NCBI RefSeq assembly: GCF_018294505.1 | Contig: NC_057809.1 | Span: 504,864,506-504,928,505 of the forward strand | Length of the DNA stretch: 64,000 bases | Origin: Triticum aestivum | Lineage: Eukaryota; Streptophyta; Magnoliopsida; Poales; Poaceae | Reading direction: 5' to 3' | In this document: positions 21,861 through 33,600 of the stretch, piece after piece | How the letters are laid out: every line of letters starts with the position of its first letter | How positions within the stretch are numbered: position 1 is the first letter of the stretch | The notes under the pieces: model-generated | The model's input: only the letters and a program-made list of their open reading frames with translations | Database searches by the model: none | What the model was told of the DNA's origin: nothing | Translations under genes and position numbers: made by a program

Positions 21861-21870
21861 CTATTTATAA
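21861..21870 (-). promoter_or_regulatory. TATA box of the antisense gene of C
   Basis: The minus strand reads CCTTATAAATAGG. About 690 bp separate it from the ATG at 21169, consistent with a leader exon plus leader intron. It lies inside the element and not in an LTR, so it implies a dedicated antisense promoter. Confidence 0.55.
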
Positions 21871-22106
21871 GGCGAAAGAACAGGTGTCAGGCGCGACAAT
21901 CAAGGGGCCACGAAACGGAGCTGTCACCTCGATTTCCGCAGATCTATTAAACAAAGAAGCATAATGGATAGCTTCGTTATGATAGGTGACGTCACTCCGG
22001 TTTGCAGCAATCAGAGAAGATGACATCATGGCGGTTTACCAATTTATGAGAAGATGTTTAAGATGAAGCTTTTGTTAAAGGATTGACATGAACCCGTTCA
22101 AATCAA
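21871..22106. other. Promoter-proximal region between antisense TATA and 3' LTR of C
   Basis: No gene. It contains the presumed upstream promoter of the antisense gene, including two GACGTCA/TGACGTC-like stretches (near 21988 and 22020). Those are possible bZIP-type sites by sequence only. Confidence 0.35.
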
Positions 22107-22118
22107 TCTGGGGCCTAA
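22107..22118 (+). other. Polypurine tract of element C
   Basis: TCTGGGGCCTAA sits immediately before the 3' LTR start TGTTGGGG at 22119. Confidence 0.6.
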
Positions 22119-22332
22119 TGTTGGGGATATTACTGCTGGGCGTAAACCGGCCTATCTGGGTCGGGTCAACTTCATCAGTAGTTCCAGAGTGATAAAGCCC
22201 AAGAAGGCAGATGAGGGCCTAAGGCCCGTAGCCTGTTCAAGACTTGTAGCTATAAACCGGGATTTGTATATAAACTTGTACTGTAAGTTAGGAATAAGGA
22301 GAGACCAACCCGGAATACGAATATCGACCGGT
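22119..22332 (+). repeat. Truncated 3' LTR of element C
   Basis: It matches the 5' LTR from its start through AATATCGACCGGT, then switches at about 22332 to B-element sequence (CTCTATTCCACCTATAG, compare A near 2980). The last ~280 bp, including the TATA region, are absent. Confidence 0.75.
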
Positions 22333-22735
22333 TCAACTCTATTCCACCTATAGTGCTATATCCATGGCTTGCGCTCATGTATTGCGTGAGAGTTGAAAAG
22401 GTTGAAGCACGTTAAAAAGTACGTACCAATTGCTCGGCTTGTCATCGGGGTTGTGCACGATAAATACTTTGTGTTAAGAAGATAGAGCATGACAAGACTA
22501 TATGATTTTGTAGGGATAGCTTTCTTTAGCATTGATATTTCGGAAGACATGATTGTTTGTTGGGATGCCTGAGTATCGATGTCTTTATGTCAAATTATAG
22601 ACTATTGCTTTGAATCACTTATATCTTAATATTCATGCCATGACTAGATATATGATCAAGTTTATGCTAGGTAGCATTCCACATCAAAAATTATCTTTTT
22701 TATCATTTACCTGCTCGAGGACGAGCAGGAATTAA
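22333..22735 (+). other. Element B internal region resumed
   Basis: Aligns with A 2972-3380 (CTATTCCACCTAT, TGCGCTCATGTATTGCGTGA, CTCGAGGACGAGCAGG). No gene is visible. It confirms that C is nested in B. Confidence 0.7.
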
Positions 22736-22747
22736 GCTTGGGGATGC
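22736..22747 (+). other. Polypurine tract of element B
   Basis: GCTTGGGGATGC sits directly before the 3' LTR. It is the counterpart of 3381-3392. Confidence 0.6.
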
Positions 22748-24236
22748 TGATACGTCGTATCTATAATTTTTGATTGTTTCATGCCAATATTATTACATAC
22801 TTTTGGCAACTTTTTATATGATTTATTTGGACTAACTTTCTTATCCAATGCCCGGTGCCAGTTCCTGTTTGTTACATGTTTTTGTTTCGCAGGAAACCCA
22901 TATCAAACGAAGTCCAAATGCGATAAAAATTCACGGAGAATTATTTTCGAATATATGTCATTTTTCGGAGGTGGAATCAACACAAGCGGGGGCCCACAGT
23001 GCCCACAACCCACCAGGGCGCGCCAGGCACCCCCTGGCGCGCCCAGGTGTCTTGTTCCCTCCTCGAAGGTCGGTTGGGGCCTTATTCTGGCGCAAGAAAG
23101 ATAATTTATGGAAAAATCATGTAAAAATTTCAGTGCAATTGGAGTTATCTCCGGGAATTTAAGAAACCGTGAAGGGCCAGATCTCGAGAACGCGAAACAG
23201 AATAGAACAGAGAGGGAGATCCAATCTCGGAGGGGCTCCCGCCCCTCTGCCTCCATGGAGACCATGGACCAGAGGGGGAACTCTCCTCCCATATAGGGGG
23301 AGGCCAAGGAAGAAGAAGAAGAAGGAGGGGGATCTCTCCCCCTCGCTTCCGGTGGCGCCGGAGTGCCACCGGGACAACGATCGGGACGGTGATCTACATC
23401 AACAATATTGCTACCGTCAACACCAACTCTCTCCCCCTCTATGCAGCGGTGTAACACCTCTTCTCCCCCTTGTAATCTCTACTTAAACATGATGCTCAAC
23501 TCCATATATTATTTCCCAATGATCTATGGTTATCCTATGATGTTTGAGTAGATCCGTTTTGTCCTGTGGGTTAATCTTGATCTTGGTTGGTATGATTGTA
23601 TATTTTATTTATGGTGTTGTCCTACCATGCCCTTCATTCTCACGCAAACATGAGGGGCCCCTGCTGTAGGGTTTTGCAATATGTTCATGGTTCTCTTATG
23701 GTGGGTTGCGAGAGTGACAGAAGCTTAAACCCGAGTAGGTGGGCTATGACGTATGGGATAAAAAGAGGACTTGATACTTAATGCTATGGTTGGGTTTCAC
23801 GACCTTAATGATCTTTAGTAGGTGCGGATGCTTGCTAGAGTTCCAATCATAAGTGCATATGATCCAAGTAGAGAAAGTATGTTAGCTCATGCCTCTCCCT
23901 CATATAGAATTGCAAGAATGATTACCGGTACTTGTTATCGAGTGCCTAGGGACAAATAACATTCTTGTTGACACAAACCCTTTTACTAAACACATAACTT
24001 TTATTATCTTGCAAATTACTTCTAGTTTTATTCTTGCAAAATAGTTCTAGCATCACTCCTACAAAATAGTTTCATACCTGTTCTAGGTAAAGCAAACGTT
24101 AAAGTGTGCGTAGAGTTGTATCGGTGGTCGATAGAACTTGAGGGAATATTTGTTCTGCATTTAGCTCCTCGTTGGGTTCGACACTCTTATTTATCGAAGA
24201 AGGCTACAAACGAACCCCTATACTTGTGGGTTATCA
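22748..24236 (+). repeat. 3' LTR of element B
   Basis: Starts TGATACGTCGTATC and ends GTGGGTTATCA, 1489 bp. It is homologous along its length to the A LTR. Confidence 0.85.
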
Positions 24237-24308
24237 ACCCGTGCCAACATTCCCTCGCACATGGTTTAGTTGACGCTTCTAAATGCGCAAAACCTTGTTC
24301 TTGCGCGT
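24237..24308. other. Short unassigned stretch between B and K
   Basis: 72 bp with no recognisable feature. It could be the pre-insertion locus or the end of another element. Confidence 0.3.
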
Positions 24309-24974
24309 TGATATGTCCATTTTGCATCATGTTTTCCTACTATTATTTATAGTTTTTTATTCAATATAACACTTTGTGGAGTAATTCTAATGTATTTTCT
24401 CTCTTAATATGCAAGGATAACACAAACAGGGAGATTACCGGCATCTGGAATTCTGGACTTGAAAAAGTTATGTTAGAGATACCTATTCTACACATCTCCA
24501 AATGAGCTGAAATTTTACGAAGCTTTATTTTGGAATATATATAAAATATGGAGAAAATAAACACCATAGGGGGCCACCCAGGTGCCCACTAGGCACCAGG
24601 GTGCGCCTACCCCCCCCCCCCCTGGCGCGCCCTGGTGGGTAGTGGGTGAAGGAAATATGCCCTAGAGGCAATAATAAAGTTGTTATTTATATTTCCTTAT
24701 ATCATGATAAATGTTTATTATTCATGCTAGAATTGTATTAATCGGAAACTTAGTACATGTGTGAATACATAGACAAAACAGAGTGTCCCTGGTATGCCTC
24801 TACTTGACCAGCTTGTTAATCAAAGATGGTTAAGTTTCCTGACCATAGACATGTGTTGTCATTTGATGAACGGGAACACATCATTAGAGAATGATGTGAT
24901 GGACAAGACCCATCCGTTAGCTTAGCATAATTATCATTAAGTTTTATTGTTATTGCTTTCTTCATTACATATAC

Positions 24975-26731
24975 TGTAGGATCGAAAGTATGTCTAGAGG
25001 GGGGGTGATTAGACTACTTGACCAAATAAAAACTTAACCTTTTCCCAATTTTAGTTCTTGGCAGATTTTAGCTATTGTAGGACAAGTCAAGCAATCATCA
25101 CACAATTCAAGCAAGCATGCAAAGAGTATATTGGCAGCGGAAAGTAAAGCATGCAACTTGCAAGAATGTAAAGGGAAGGGTTTGGAGAATTCAAACGCAA
25201 TTGGAGACACAGATGTTTTTCCCGTGGTTCGGATAGGTGGTGCTATCCTACATCCACGTTGATGGAGACTTCAACCCATGAAGGGTAACGGTTGCGCGAG
25301 TCCACGGAGGGCTCCACCCACGAAGGCTAATGGTTGCGCGAGTCCACGGAGGGCTCCACCCACGAAGGGTCCACGAAGAAGCAACCACCCACGAAGGGTC
25401 CACGAAGAAGCAACCTTGTCTATCCCACCATGGCCATCGCCCACGAAGGACTTGCCTCACTAGCAGTAGATCTTCACGAAGTAGGCGATCTCCTTGCCCT
25501 TACAAACTCCTTGGTTCAACTCCACAATCTTGTCGGAGGCTCCCAAGTGACACCTAGCCAATCTAGGAGACACCACTCTCCAAGAAGTAACAAATGGTGT
25601 GTTGATGATGAACTCCTTGCTCTTGTGCTTCAAATGATAGTCTCCCCAACACTCAACTCTCTCTCTCATAGGATTTGGATTTTGTGGAAAGAAGATTTGA
25701 GTGGAAAGCAACTTGGGGAAGGCTAGAGATCAACATTCATATGGTAGGAATGGAATATCTTGGTCTCAACACATGCGTAGGTGGTTCTCTCTCAGAACAT
25801 ATGAGTTGGAATTGTGTATGTGTTCTGATGGATCTCTCCACGAATGAAGAGGAGGTGGAGGGGTATATATAGCCTCCACACAAAATCCAACCGTTACACA
25901 CAGTTTTCCAATCTCGGTGGGACCGAATCAACAAACTCGGTCGGACCGAAAAGGTAAACCTAGTGACCGTTAGAGATTTTCGGTGGGACTGACATGCAAC
26001 TCGGTAGGACCGATATGGTTAGGGTTTGGGCATAACGTAATCTCGGTGAGACTGATTACACAAACTCGGTGAGACCGAGCTTGGTAATAAGCTAACCAGA
26101 GAGTTGGTCAGGTAAACTCGGTGGGACCGATTTGCTCTTTCGGTGAGACCGAAAAGTTACAAAAAGGAAACAAAGAGTTTACACTGCAATCTCGGTGGGA
26201 CCGAGTCGCTCTTTCGGTGAGACCGAAAATTTATGAAAGAGAAACAGAGAGTTTGCAATCCCATCTCGGTGAGACCGAGATCCCTATCGGTAGAACCAAA
26301 TTGCTAGGGTTTGGCAGTGGCTTATGACAAGTGAAACTCGGTGGCGCCGGATAGAAAGAATCGGTAGGACCGAGTTTGGCTTAGGGTTTAGGTCATATGT
26401 GGATATGGGAAAGTAGCTGAGGAGTTTGGAGCATATCATTAAGCACATGAAGCAAGAGGCTCATTAAGCAACACCTCATCCCTCCTTGATAGTATTGGCT
26501 TTTCCTAAAGACTCAATGTGATCTTGGATCACTAAAATATAAAATGAAGAGTCTTGAGCTTTTGAGCTTGAGCCAATCCTTTGTCCTTAGCATTTTGAGG
26601 GTTCCACTTTCACATCCATGCCATGCCAATCATTGAACTTTCCTAAAATAGTCATCTTGGAATAGCATTAGCTCAATGAGCTATATGTTGTTATGAATTA
26701 CCAAAACCACCTAGGGATAGTTGCACTTTCA
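24975..26731 (-). mobile_element. SIRE/Maximus-like Copia solo LTR
   Basis: In the minus orientation it starts TGAAAGTGCAACTATCCC and ends TTTCGATCCTACA, 1757 bp. It is flanked by identical TATAC at 24970-24974 and 26732-26736. It matches the 3' LTR of element J (59321-61095) over its whole length with small indels. No internal region is present. Confidence 0.9.
25912..26372. repeat. Cluster of TCGGTNNNACCGA mini-palindromes (solo LTR)
   Basis: About 14 exact or one-off copies of TCGGT-NNN-ACCGA (for example TCGGTGGGACCGA, TCGGTGAGACCGA, TCGGTAGGACCGA) at irregular spacing in ~460 bp. The same cluster occurs in the J LTR and again next to the J ORF. Confidence 0.85.
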
Positions 26732-27529
26732 TATACATATTCCTCTGACTGTGAGATTATGCAACTCCCGAATACCGAAGGAACACCTTGTGTGCTATCA
26801 AACGCCACAACATAACTGGGTGATTATAAAGATGCTCTACAGGTGTCTCTGAAGATGTTTGTTGGGTTGGCATAGATCAAGATTAGGATTTGTCACTCTG
26901 TGTATCAAAGAGGTATCTCTGGGCCCTCTCGGTAATGCACATCACTATAAGCCTTGCAAGAAATTTGACTAATGAGTTAGTTGCGGGATGATGTATTACG
27001 GAACGAGTAAAGAGACTTGCGGTAACAAGATTGAACTAGGTATGATGATACCAACGATCGAATCTCGGGAAAGTAACATACCGATGACAAAGGGAATAAC
27101 GTATGTTGTTATTGCGGTTTGACCGATAAAGATATTCGTAGAATATGTAGGAACCAATATGAGCATCCAGGTTCCGCTATTGGTTATTGACCGGAGATGT
27201 GTCTCGGTCATGTCTACATAGTTCTCGAACCCATAGGGTCCGCACGCTTAACGTTCGATGACAATTTGTATTATGAGTTATGTGTTTTGGTGACTGAAGT
27301 TTGTTTGGGCTCCTGGATGAGATCATGGACATGACGAGGAGTCTCGAAATGGTCGAGAGGTAATGATCCATATATTGGAAGGTAGTATTCAGACATCAGA
27401 ATGGTTTTGAGTGATTCTGGTATTTTTCTGGAGTATCGAGGGGTTAGCGGAACCCCTCGGGGAAGTGTTGAGCCTACACGGGCCTAAGGGAGAGAGAGGG
27501 AAGCCCGCGGGGGGGGGGGGAGTGGCGTG

Positions 27530-28094
27530 TGTCGTGGATCTAAGACTGACAGTAGAATGGGGGGTAGGTATGAGGAGGCAAGATCCTAGCTATGGAGTAG
27601 TTGTACACACGAGTTTTACGAGTTTAGGCCCTTCTCGGAGGAAGTAACAGCCCTACGTCTCGGTGTCCTGAGGCGGTCGACTGGATTATGTGTGTGTGTG
27701 TGTGTGTGTGTGTGTTTACAAAAGTGCGACCCCCTATCCCAAAGGAGGGGGTGGCTTATATAGAGTGCGCCAGGACCCCAGCTCCCCTCCGTTACACAAG
27801 GTTCAATGTTCATAAAGGTGGGGCGTTACTGGTAACGTCTACAATAAAGTGTTATAAATGCCCATAATGCTATGGTTTAAGTCGCGACCGTTGCAGAGTG
27901 GATGGCTTCTCGTCTTCTGGTGGTCGAGTGACTTCAAGGTGGTCGAGTGTCTTCAAGGAAGTCGAGTGAGCACATCTTCATGGTCAAGTGGATGATATTT
28001 TCTCTTTGACTGCTTTTGATTCTTTGTAAAGATGTCCTCAGGGAGGGTATGCTGGACAGGTCCCTGACCCTACCCTAGGTACATAGCTTCATCA
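27530..28094 (-). repeat. 3' LTR of element D
   Basis: 565 bp, nearly identical to 49070-49621 apart from a longer TG microsatellite and scattered substitutions. The minus-strand TATA motif TATATAAG is at 27755-27762. Confidence 0.9.
27689..27715. repeat. (TG)n microsatellite in the D 3' LTR
   Basis: 27 bp of alternating TG. The same site in the other LTR (49232-49241) has only 10 bp, so the array changed length after insertion. Confidence 0.9.
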
Positions 28095-28105
28095 TTAGCC
28101 CCCGA
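28095..28105 (-). other. Polypurine tract of element D
   Basis: The minus strand reads TCGGGGGCTAA directly before the 3' LTR start TGATGAAGC. Confidence 0.65.
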
Positions 28106-28515
28106 ATGGATCAGGGTTCGAATGAGGAAGGGGTTGAGAACACTTCCGACCCACTCTTTGTGCTATGAATATGCCTTGTCCTGAAACAATGAGTTGAGGA
28201 GATGACGTCGACTCCTTTCTCAGTCGCCTTGGTCCATTCTTGGTTGTTGTCGAGTGAACTTTCATGGTTGAATTCCGAATGATGATGTAGAGGGTGTTTG
28301 TCTTCAGTCTGACAGGTTGTTCCGCTCTCCGCGGATCTCGTGGGATTCGAATTTTGGGAAGCGCGCCAGACGGGAGGAAACGAGGTCATCGGGACGGATT
28401 AGGTAAGTCTCCTCGATCCCCACACCACCTTTTTCGCCACGTACTGTGCGCGCGACTGTTGCGGGATTTGTTTATACCGCTTGGGTCCACTAGTCAGCCA
28501 CTCGGCGGAAGGTCT
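28106..28515 (+). promoter_or_regulatory. Upstream promoter region of the antisense gene of D
   Basis: Between the D purine tract and the TATA box there is no gene. It includes GATGACGTCGACTC near 28202 and GCCACGTACTG near 28437 (ACGT-core motifs), followed by GC-rich sequence. Confidence 0.4.
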
Positions 28516-28522
28516 TATAAAA
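28516..28522 (+). promoter_or_regulatory. TATA box of the antisense gene of D
   Basis: TATAAAA within GGTCTTATAAAAGGTC, followed by a pyrimidine-rich leader (CCCTCTTCTCTTTCTCCC). Removing insertion F puts it about 130 bp before the ATG at 37320. It corresponds in layout to the antisense TATA box of element C. Confidence 0.6.
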
Positions 28523-28613
28523 GGTCTTGGGCCAGGCCCCTGCTCCGCACGCCACCATTCCCTCTTCTCTTTCTCCCGATCTCTCCGCCACTCTCGCTTC
28601 CGCCTCATCGCCG

Positions 28614-30326
28614 TGTTGGGGAACGTAGTAATTTCAAAAAAAATCCTACGCACACACAAGATCATGGTGATGCATAGCAACGAGAGGGGAGAGTATTGTC
28701 TACGTACCCTCGTAGACCGGCAACGGAAGTCTTGACGCAACATAGAGGAAGTAGTCGTACGTCTTCCCGATCCAACCGATCCAAGCACCAAACGTACGAC
28801 ACCTCCGAGTTCTAGCACACGTTCAGCTCGATGGCAATCCCCGGACTCTGATCCAGCAAAGTGTCGGGGAAGAGTTCCGTCAGCACGACGGCGTGGTGAC
28901 GATCTTGATGTTCAACTGTCGCAGGGCTTCGCCTACGCACCACTACAATATTATCGAGGATTATGGTGGAAGGGGGCACCGCACACGGTAAGAAAACGAT
29001 CACGTGGATCAACTTGTGTGTCTAGGGGTGTCCCCTGCCCCCGTATATAAAGGAGCAAGGGGAGGAGGCCGGCCGGCCCTATGGCGCGCCAAGGAGTCCT
29101 CCTCCTAGTAGGAGTAGGACTCCTACTAGGAGGGGGGAGGAAGTGGGGAGGGAGAAGGAAAGGAGGGCGCCCCCCCCCTCTCCTAGTCCAATTCGGACCA
29201 GGGGGAGGAGGCGCGCGGCCCACCCTGGCTGCCCCTCTTTCTCTCCACAAAGGCCCATATGGCCCATTACTTTCCCGGGGGGGGGGGGTCCGGTAACCCT
29301 CCGGCTCTCCGGTTTTCTCCGAAATCACCCGGAACACTTCCGGTGTCCGAATATAGCCGTCCAATATATCAATCTTTATGTCTCGAACATTTCGAGACTC
29401 CTCTTTATGTCCGTGATCACATCCGGAACTCCGAACTAACTTCGATACATCAAAAACCCATAAACTCATATAACTGTCATCGAAACCTTAAGCGTGCGGA
29501 CCCTACGGGTTCGAGAACAATGTAGACATGACCAAGACATGTCTCCGGGAAATAACCAATAGCGGAACCTAGATGCTCATATTGTCTCCCACATATTCTA
29601 CGAAGATCTTTATCGGTCAGACCGCATAACAACATACGTTGTTCCCTTTGTCATTGGTATGTTACTTGCCCGAGATTCGATCGTCGGTATCTCAATACCT
29701 AGTTCAATCTCGTTACCGGCAAGTCTCTTTCCTCGTTTCGTAATACATCATCTCGCAACTAACTCATTAGTTGCAATGCTTGCAAGGCTTATGTGATGTG
29801 CATTACTGAGAGGGCCCAGAGATACCTCTCCGATAATCGGAGTGACAAATCCTAATCTCGAAATATGCCAACCCAACATTTACCTTTGGAGACACCTGTA
29901 GAGCTCCTTTATAATCACCCAGTTACGTTGTGACGTTTGGTAGCACACAAAGTGTTCCTCCGGCAAACGGGAGTTGCATAATCTCATAGTCATAGGAACA
30001 TGTATAAGTCATGAAGAAAGCAATAGCAACATACTAAACGATCGGGTGCTAAGCTAATGGAATGGGTCATGTCAATCAATCATTCTCCTAATAATGTGAT
30101 CCCGTTAATCAAATGACAACACATGTCTATGGTTAGGAAACATAACCATCTTTGATTAACGAGCTAGTCAAGTAGAGGCATACTAGTGACGTTTAGTTTG
30201 TCTATGTATTCACACAAGTATTATGTTTCCGGATAATACAATTCTAGCATGAATAATAAACATTTATCATGATATAAGGAAATAAAATAATAACATTATT
30301 ATTGCCTCTAGGGCATATTTCCTTCA
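28614..30326 (-). repeat. 3' LTR of element F
   Basis: In minus orientation it starts TGAAGGAAATATGCC and ends GTTCCCCAACA, 1713 bp. It is very similar to 35577-37286. The minus-strand TATA region is at 29043-29052, and a perfect 15-bp inverted repeat lies at 29101-29133. Confidence 0.95.
29101..29133. repeat. 15-bp stem hairpin near the F 3' LTR TATA box
   Basis: CCTCCTAGTAGGAGT and ACTCCTACTAGGAGG flank AGG. The copy in the other LTR is at 36065-36097. Confidence 0.85.
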
Positions 30327-30339
30327 GTCTCCCACTTGC
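30327..30339 (-). other. Polypurine tract of element F
   Basis: The minus strand reads GCAAGTGGGAGAC immediately before the LTR start TGAAGG. Confidence 0.7.
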
Positions 30340-30359
30340 ACTAGAGTCAATAATCTAGA

Positions 30360-33300
30360 TTACACAGTAATGATTCTAACACCCATGGAGCTTTGGTGCT
30401 GATCATGTTTTGCTCGTGGAAGAGGCTTAGTCAACGGGTCTGCAACATTCAGATCCGTATGTATCTTGCAAATCTCTATGTCTCCCACCTGGACTAGATC
30501 CCGGATGGAATTGAAGCGTCTCTTGATGTGCTTGGTTCTCTTGTGAAATCTGGATTCCTTTGCCAAGGCAATTGCACCAGTATTGTCACAAAAGATTTTC
30601 ATTGGACCCGATGCACTAGGTATGACACCTAGATCGGATATGAACTCCTTCATCCAGACTCCTTCATTTGCTGCTTCCGAAGCAGCTATGTACTCCGCTT
30701 CACATGTAGATCCCGCCACAACGCTTTGTTTAGAACTGCACCAACTGACAGCTCCACCGTTTATGTAAACACGTATCCGGTTTGCGATTTAGAATCGTCC
30801 GGATCAGTGTCAAAGCTTGCATCAACGTAACCATTTACGATGAGCTCTTTGTCACCTCCATATATGAGAAACATATCCTTAGTCCTTTTCAGGTATTTCA
30901 GGATGTTCTTGACCGCTGTCCAGTGATCCACTCCTGGATTACTTTGGTACCTCCCTGCTAGACTTATAGCAAGACACACATCAGGTCTGGTACACAGCAT
31001 TGCATACATGATAGAGCCTATGGCTGAAGCATAGGGAACATCTTTCATTTTCTCTCTATCTTCTGCATTGGTCGGGCATTGAGTCTTACTCAATTTCACA
31101 CCTTGTAACACAGGCAAGAATCCTTTCTTTGCTTGATCCATTTTGAACTTCTTCAAAATTTTGTCAAGGTATGTGCTTTGTGAAAGTCCAATTAAGCGTC
31201 TTGATCTATCTCTATAGATCTTAATGCCCAATATGTAAGCAGCTTCACCGAGGTCTTTCATTGAAAAACTCTTATTCAAGTATCCCTTTATGCTATCCAG
31301 AAATTCTATATCATTTCCGATTAGTAATATGTCATCTACATATAATATCAGAAATGCTACAGAGCTCCCACTCACTTTCTTGTAAATACAGGCTTCTCCA
31401 AAAGTCTGTACAAAACCAAATGCTTTGATCACACTATCAAAGCGTTTATTCCAACTCCGAGAGGCTTGCACCAGTCCATAAATGGATCGCTGGAGCTTGC
31501 ACACTTTGTTAGCTCCCTTTGGATCGACAAAACCTTCTGGCTGCATCATATACAACTCTTCTTCCAGAAATCCATTCAGGAATGCAGTTTTGACATCCAT
31601 CTGCCAAATTTCATAATCATAAAATGCGGCAATTGCTAACATGATTCGGACAGACTTAAGCATCGCTACGGGTGAGAAGGTCTCATCGTAGTCAATCCCT
31701 TGAACTTGTCGAAAACCTTTTGCGACAAGTCGAGCTTTGTAGACAGTAACATTACCGTCAGCGTCAGTCTTCTTCTTGAAGATCCATTTATTCTCAATTG
31801 CTTGCCGATCATTGGGCAAGTCAACCAAAGTCCATACTTTGTTCTCATACATGGATCCCATCTCAGATTTCATGGCTTCAAGCCATTTTGCGGAATCTGG
31901 GCTCACCATCGCTTCTTCATAGTTCGTAGGTTCATCATGATCTAGTAGCATGACTTCCAGAACAGGATTACCGTACCACTCTGGTGCGGATCTTACTCTG
32001 GTTGATCTACGAGGTTCAGTAGTATCTTGTTCTGAAGTTTCATGATCATCATCATTAGCTTCCTCACTAATTGGTGTAGGTGTCACAGAAACTGGTTTCT
32101 GTGATGTACTACTTTCCAATAAGGGAGCAGGTACAGTTACCTCATCAAGTTCTACTTTCCTCCCACTCACTTCTTTCGAGAGAAACTCCTTCTCTAGAAA
32201 GTTTCCGAATTTAGCAACAAAAGTCTTGCCTTCGGATCTGTGATAGAAGGTGTATCCAATAGTTTCCTTTGGATATCCTATGAAGACACATTTCTCCGAT
32301 TTGGGTTCGAGCTTATCAGGTTGAAGCTTTTTCACATAAGCATCGCAACCCCAAACTTTCAGAAACGACAACTTTGGTTTCTTGCCAAACCACAGTTCAT
32401 AAGGCGTCGTCTCAACGGATTTTGATGGTGCCCTATTTAACGTGAATGCGGCCGTCTCTAGAGCATAACCCCAAAACGATAGCGGTAAATCAGTAAGAGA
32501 CATCATAGATCGCACCATATCAAGTAAAGTACGATTACGACGTTCGGACACACCATTACGCTGTGGTGTTCCGGGTGGCGTGAGTTGCGAAACTATTCCG
32601 CATTGTTTCAAATGTACACCAAACTCGTAACTCAAATATTCTCCTCCACGATCAGATCGTAGGAATTTTATTTTCTTGTTACGATGATTTTCAACTTCAC
32701 TCTGAAATTCTTTGAACTTTTCAAATGTTTCAGACTTATGTTTCATTAAGTAGATATACCCATATCTGCTTAAGTCATCTGTGAAGGTGAGAAAATAACG
32801 ATATCCGCCACGAGCCTCAACATTCATCGGACCACATACATCTGTATGTATGATTTCCAACAAATCTGTTGCTCTCTCCATAGTACCGGAGAACGGTGTT
32901 TTGTCATCTTACCCATAAGGCACGGTTCGCAAGTACCAAGTGATTCATAATCAAGTGGTTCCAAAAGTCCATCAGTATGGAGTTTCTTCATGCGCTTTAC
33001 ACCGATATGACCAAACGGCAGTGCCACAAATAAGTTGCACTATCATTATCAACTCTGCATCTTTTGGCTTCAACATTATGAATATGTGTGTCACTACTAT
33101 CGAGATTTAATAAGAATAGACCACTCTTTAAGGGTGCATGACCATAAAAGATATTACTCATATAAATAGAACAACCATTATTCTCTGATTTAAATGAATA
33201 ACCGTCTCGCATCAAACAAGATCCAGATATAATGTTCATGCTTAACGCTGGCACCAAATAACAATTATTTAGGTCTAATACTAATCCCGAAGGTAGATGT

Positions 33301-33600
33301 AGAGGTAGCGTGCCGACCGCGATCACATCGACTTTGGAACCATTTCCCACGCGCATCGTCACCTCGTCCTTAGCCAATCTTCGCTTAATCCGTAGTCCCT
33401 GTTTCGAGTTGCAAATGTTAGCAACAGAACCAGTATCAAATACCCAGGTGCTACTGCGAGCATTAGTAAGGTACACATCAATAACATGTATATCACATAT
33501 ACCTTTGTTCACCTTGCCATCCTTCTTATCCGCCAAATACTTGGGGCAGTTCCGCTTCCAGTGACCAGTCTGCTTGCAGTAGAAGCACTCAGTTTCAGGC
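30360..33600 (-). pseudogene. pol of element F: protease-integrase-RT-RNase H
   Basis: In minus-strand order there is a zinc knuckle CFYCKQTGHWKRNC (33552-33593, end of gag), protease WVFDTGSVANIC (DTGS at 33426-33437), and the GAG-pre-integrase region with CEPCLMGKMTK. The integrase core has HTDVCGPM, RSDRGGEY and QRNGVSERRNRTL. RT has QMDVKTAFLNG and LYVDDILLIGND. RNase H has GSTCEAEYIAASEA and ends MGVRIITV. One-base indels break the frame near 33014 (a G missing), 32900 (an A missing in an A run) and 30764 (a T missing in a T run). Otherwise the frame is long and conserved, with a 706-residue open stretch. Without these indels the polyprotein would be of normal Copia length. Confidence 0.9.

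Larger units (their letters stand above)
9491..22332 (+). mobile_element. Element C: Tat-type Gypsy retrotransposon with antisense gene
   Basis: Inserted in the internal region of B. Order: 5' LTR (9491-9985), tRNA-Lys-type primer site, gag-protease, RT-RNase H, second RNase H-integrase (to 16459), a repeat-bearing spacer, an antisense spliced gene (21169-17553, minus), a purine tract and a truncated 3' LTR (22119-22332). The dual RNase H and the extra region between integrase and 3' LTR are hallmarks of the plant Tat lineage. No target duplication can be shown because the 3' LTR lacks its U5-side end. The shared LTR parts differ at only about two positions over ~190 bp by eye, plus a small indel near the start, so the insertion looks fairly young. 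Confidence 0.85.
4909..24236 (+). mobile_element. Element B: Athila-like LTR retrotransposon, interrupted by C
   Basis: It consists of a 5'-truncated 5' LTR (4909-5490), a tRNA-Asp-type primer binding site, a degenerate ORF (5546-6871), non-coding internal DNA to 9490, then after insertion C the remaining internal DNA (22333-22735), a purine tract and a complete 3' LTR (22748-24236). Same family as element A. Because the 5' LTR is truncated, no target-site duplication can be shown. Confidence 0.8.

Noticed and set aside
25278..25470. Short repeats (CCACGAAGGGTCCACGAAG) as a CRISPR-like array
   Set aside because: Units are short, irregular, lack unique spacers of constant size and lie in a plant LTR.
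24975..26731. A DNA transposon at 24975-26731
   Set aside because: The 5-bp duplication, TG...CA ends and full-length match to the J LTR identify a solo LTR.
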